DNA of 7,524 nucleotides, from contig JAOAHK010000113.1 of the NCBI GenBank assembly GCA_026415275.1, positions 1-7,524 of the forward strand. The letters run 5' to 3'. Below, piece after piece: positions 6,353 through 7,524 of this stretch. Under the pieces are notes generated by a model. The model was given only the letters and a program-made list of their open reading frames with translations, did not search any database and had not been told where the DNA came from. This stretch comes from Anaerolineales bacterium. GTDB lineage: Bacteria; Chloroflexota; Anaerolineae; Anaerolineales; UBA4823. The first letter of the stretch is position 1, and each line of letters starts with the position of its first letter. The translations under genes were made by a program, and so were the position numbers.

Positions 6353-6358
6353 TTTACA

Positions 6359-6853
6359 ATGAGTGTCGGTCGTTTCATCGGCGGGGTTGGCGCGCTGCTC
6401 TGGCGCAACAGCGATAACCGCTATTTGTTATTTCAGCGTTCCCCCAACAAAGACTATGCGCAGGGGATATGGGAGCCAGTCACCGGGCGTTTGGAGCAAG
6501 GAGAAGGCTTTGAAGACGCTTTGCAGCGAGAGCTTCAGGAAGAGTCGGGCATTACCGCTCAACCGTTGTGCATCCTAGGCACCACCCATTTTTACCGAGG
6601 CAAACCCATTGCGGAGAACGAACTGATTGGCGTAGTCTACCTTTGTCGCTTTAGCGAGGGACAACCCCGCCTGAGCGAAGAGCACACACAAGCACGCTGG
6701 GTAAATGCGGAAGAAGCGTTTGCCCTGCTCACCGACTCAACACCGCCCACTCAGTGGACACGGCGGGTGATCGAGCGGGCTGAAGCCGTGCGCCAGACAA
6801 TCCCTTTGGAAGCCTTGCTTGCCCTTTCACAATCGGGTTATGAATTGGGATAA
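6359..6853 (+). CDS. Nudix hydrolase
   Basis: The 164-residue protein contains a perfect Nudix box, G-x5-E-x7-R-E-L-x-E-E-x-G-I, at residues 43-65. The Mg-binding helix is RELQEESG (57-64). The flanking strands (GGVGALLWR, YLLFQRSP, GIWEPVTGRLEQGE) fit the small single-domain Nudix fold of about 150-165 residues. Nudix enzymes cleave nucleoside diphosphates linked to another moiety. The WEPVTGRLEQGE form occurs in dNTP or dihydroneopterin-triphosphate pyrophosphohydrolase-like members, but no specificity residue lets me fix the substrate. It is a soluble cytoplasmic protein with no signal or membrane segment. It is transcribed divergently from the redox operon and shares its promoter region; a link to nucleotide (NADH-type) housekeeping is possible but not shown. 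Confidence 0.92.
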   Translation: MSVGRFIGGVGALLWRNSDNRYLLFQRSPNKDYAQGIWEPVTGRLEQGEGFEDALQRELQEESGITAQPLCILGTTHFYRGKPIAENELIGVVYLCRFSEGQPRLSEEHTQARWVNAEEAFALLTDSTPPTQWTRRVIERAEAVRQTIPLEALLALSQSGYELG

Positions 6854-6873
6854 ACCTAGATCGGTGCGGAGGT

Positions 6874-6885
6874 GGGGACGTCCCC
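6874..6885. repeat. Perfect 12-bp palindrome GGGGACGTCCCC after the Nudix gene
   Basis: This self-complementary dodecamer lies 20 bp after the Nudix stop in a convergent intergenic region. It has no loop spacer and no following T-run, so it is a poor intrinsic terminator. It could be a cruciform or protein site, or the edge of the neighbouring repeat. Confidence 0.4.
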
Positions 6886-6889
6886 TATA

Positions 6890-6929
6890 CCCTCACCCCC
6901 GGCCCCTCTCCCACGAGGCGAGGGAGCAG
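6890..6929. repeat. C-rich intergenic repeat, unit 1
   Basis: This is the first of two tandem copies beginning CCCTCACCCCC at an exact 40-bp period. The four C-runs (6890-6892, 6896-6900, 6903-6906, 6910-6912) make a G3+N1-7 quadruplex motif on the minus strand. The plus-strand translation resembles PHPRPLS..., a signature of widespread bacterial intergenic repeats. Confidence 0.7.
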
Positions 6930-6966
6930 CCCTCACCCCCCACCCCGCTCCCACAGGGGAAAGGAA
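6930..6966. repeat. C-rich intergenic repeat, unit 2
   Basis: The second copy would translate as PPTPLPQGKG on the plus strand. Its C-runs at 6930-6932, 6936-6941, 6943-6946 and 6950-6952 again form a minus-strand quadruplex motif. It differs from unit 1 in the middle (CACCCCGCTCCC in place of GGCCCCTCTCCC). It ends about 10 bp from the stop of the TPR gene. Confidence 0.7.
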
Positions 6967-6975
6967 TGGATACGA

Positions 6976-7524
6976 CTAGGGAAGCGGTGTGGCTTGGAAT
7001 TGGGGTGTTAGGGTTGGCGTGGCTTGCGGAGTTGCTGTTGTGGAGAAAATCTGCCCGCTCTCTAAACGGTTGCAGATTCCTTCGCTGTCGGCAACAATGC
7101 TCATGATAATCGGATCATAGGAGAATCGGGATTTTACCTCGTTTAGGACTTGGCGCGCTTCGGGGCAATAGTTCTGGTTTGGGCGGCTGAGAAAGGCGAG
7201 CACGGTGCCGTATTCAACGTAGTAATAAGCCACGGTCAGGTTGGTCAACGGGAGGCCTTCTACGGCAACACTCTCTTCAAGTAACCCCTCAGCCACCAAG
7301 TTCTGAGCAGCCTCGTTTTCCTCTGCGGTGCAACCGCGCACGGCGCATTTCAGGACCGGCATAGCCCCTTCAAAGTTGCGGGCGCGGATCATGATAATGC
7401 CTAGCTGTCCATATGTATTGGCGGTGGTGGGGTCAAGGCTGAGCGCCTTTTCGGCATTGCGCGCCGCAATAAAAAATTCACCTTGTTGGGTATAGGTTTT
7501 GGCAATCTCTAGGTTGGGCAAGGG
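6976..7524 (-). CDS. TPR-repeat protein, C-terminal part with Thr/Pro-rich tail (5' end beyond window)
   Basis: The frame stays open to the right edge, so the 182 residues seen are the C-terminal part. Reading from the edge, NLEIAKTYTQQGEFFIAARNAEKAL and TYGQLGIIMIRARNFEGAMPVL give at least two tetratricopeptide helix pairs with the usual small and aromatic residues; each follows the A..y...g.y..A pattern. A less regular helical stretch follows. The last 25 residues (TTATPQATPTLTPQFQATP) are rich in Thr, Pro, Ala and Gln, a disordered tail type often seen in Chloroflexota surface or secreted proteins. Any signal peptide or membrane anchor would lie off the window. TPR units bind partner proteins; the partner is unknown. 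The gene converges on the Nudix gene and looks unrelated to the redox operon. Confidence 0.8.
   Translation of the reverse strand, partial: PLPNLEIAKTYTQQGEFFIAARNAEKALSLDPTTANTYGQLGIIMIRARNFEGAMPVLKCAVRGCTAEENEAAQNLVAEGLLEESVAVEGLPLTNLTVAYYYVEYGTVLAFLSRPNQNYCPEARQVLNEVKSRFSYDPIIMSIVADSEGICNRLESGQIFSTTATPQATPTLTPQFQATPLP

Larger units (their letters stand above)
6186..6358. other. AT-rich divergent regulatory region between nuoE and the Nudix gene
   Basis: This stretch separates two genes reading outward and is clearly richer in A+T than its neighbours. It contains candidate promoters for both directions, two perfect inverted repeats listed separately, a direct repeat TTTTGAA at 6244-6250 and 6254-6260 (10-bp period), and a leader dyad near nuoE. 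No RNA gene or further coding sequence was seen in it. Confidence 0.7.

Noticed and set aside
6890..6966. CRISPR array
   Set aside because: Only two adjacent, imperfect units with no unique spacers and no cas genes nearby.
6819..7106. 95-codon plus-strand open frame with proline-rich repeats
   Set aside because: It overlaps the Nudix end, the intergenic repeat and the antisense of the TPR gene; the proline-rich part is just the translated C-rich repeat.

Overview
The window carries bacterial DNA dominated by one minus-strand operon of redox enzymes. It enters at about 6185 and runs leftward off the window edge. The order is a NuoE-like [2Fe-2S] subunit, a NuoF/HydB-like FMN subunit with extra C-terminal ferredoxin clusters, a NuoG-like iron-sulfur subunit with a degenerate molybdopterin domain, an NfnS/PyrK-like FAD/[2Fe-2S] reductase, and the first half of an NfnL/GltA-like FAD protein. 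Spacing is extremely tight: 15 bp, a 4-bp ATGA overlap, a near-TAATG junction and 11 bp. The five genes are therefore almost certainly cotranscribed and translationally coupled.

Together they encode a NADH dehydrogenase-type module (EFG) joined to a transhydrogenase-type module (NfnSL). No hydrogenase H-cluster motif and no Mo/W ligand residue is visible, so this is neither an [FeFe]-hydrogenase nor an active formate dehydrogenase. The most economical reading is a soluble flavin/iron-sulfur complex exchanging electrons between NADH, NADPH and ferredoxin, possibly by flavin-based electron bifurcation. The grouping and cofactor inventory are read from the sequence; bifurcation is inference.

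Right of the operon, an AT-rich divergent intergenic region (6186-6358) holds overlapping candidate promoters, a perfect 15-bp palindrome and a GTGAT-N4-ATCAC site of the CRP/FNR (or Rex) type. A Nudix hydrolase gene reads rightward from it (6359-6853). A convergent intergenic region (6854-6975) follows, with a GGGGACGTCCCC palindrome and two tandem copies of a 40-bp C-rich repeat, each a G-quadruplex motif on the minus strand. Entering from the right edge on the minus strand is the C-terminal part of a TPR protein with a Thr/Pro-rich tail.

The host looks like an anaerobic member of Anaerolineae (Chloroflexota). The grounds are the redox operon, the Thr/Pro tail (common in that group) and the intergenic repeat that would read PHPRPLS...PPTPLPQG. 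This placement is inference only. No RNA gene, insertion sequence, CRISPR array or origin was seen.
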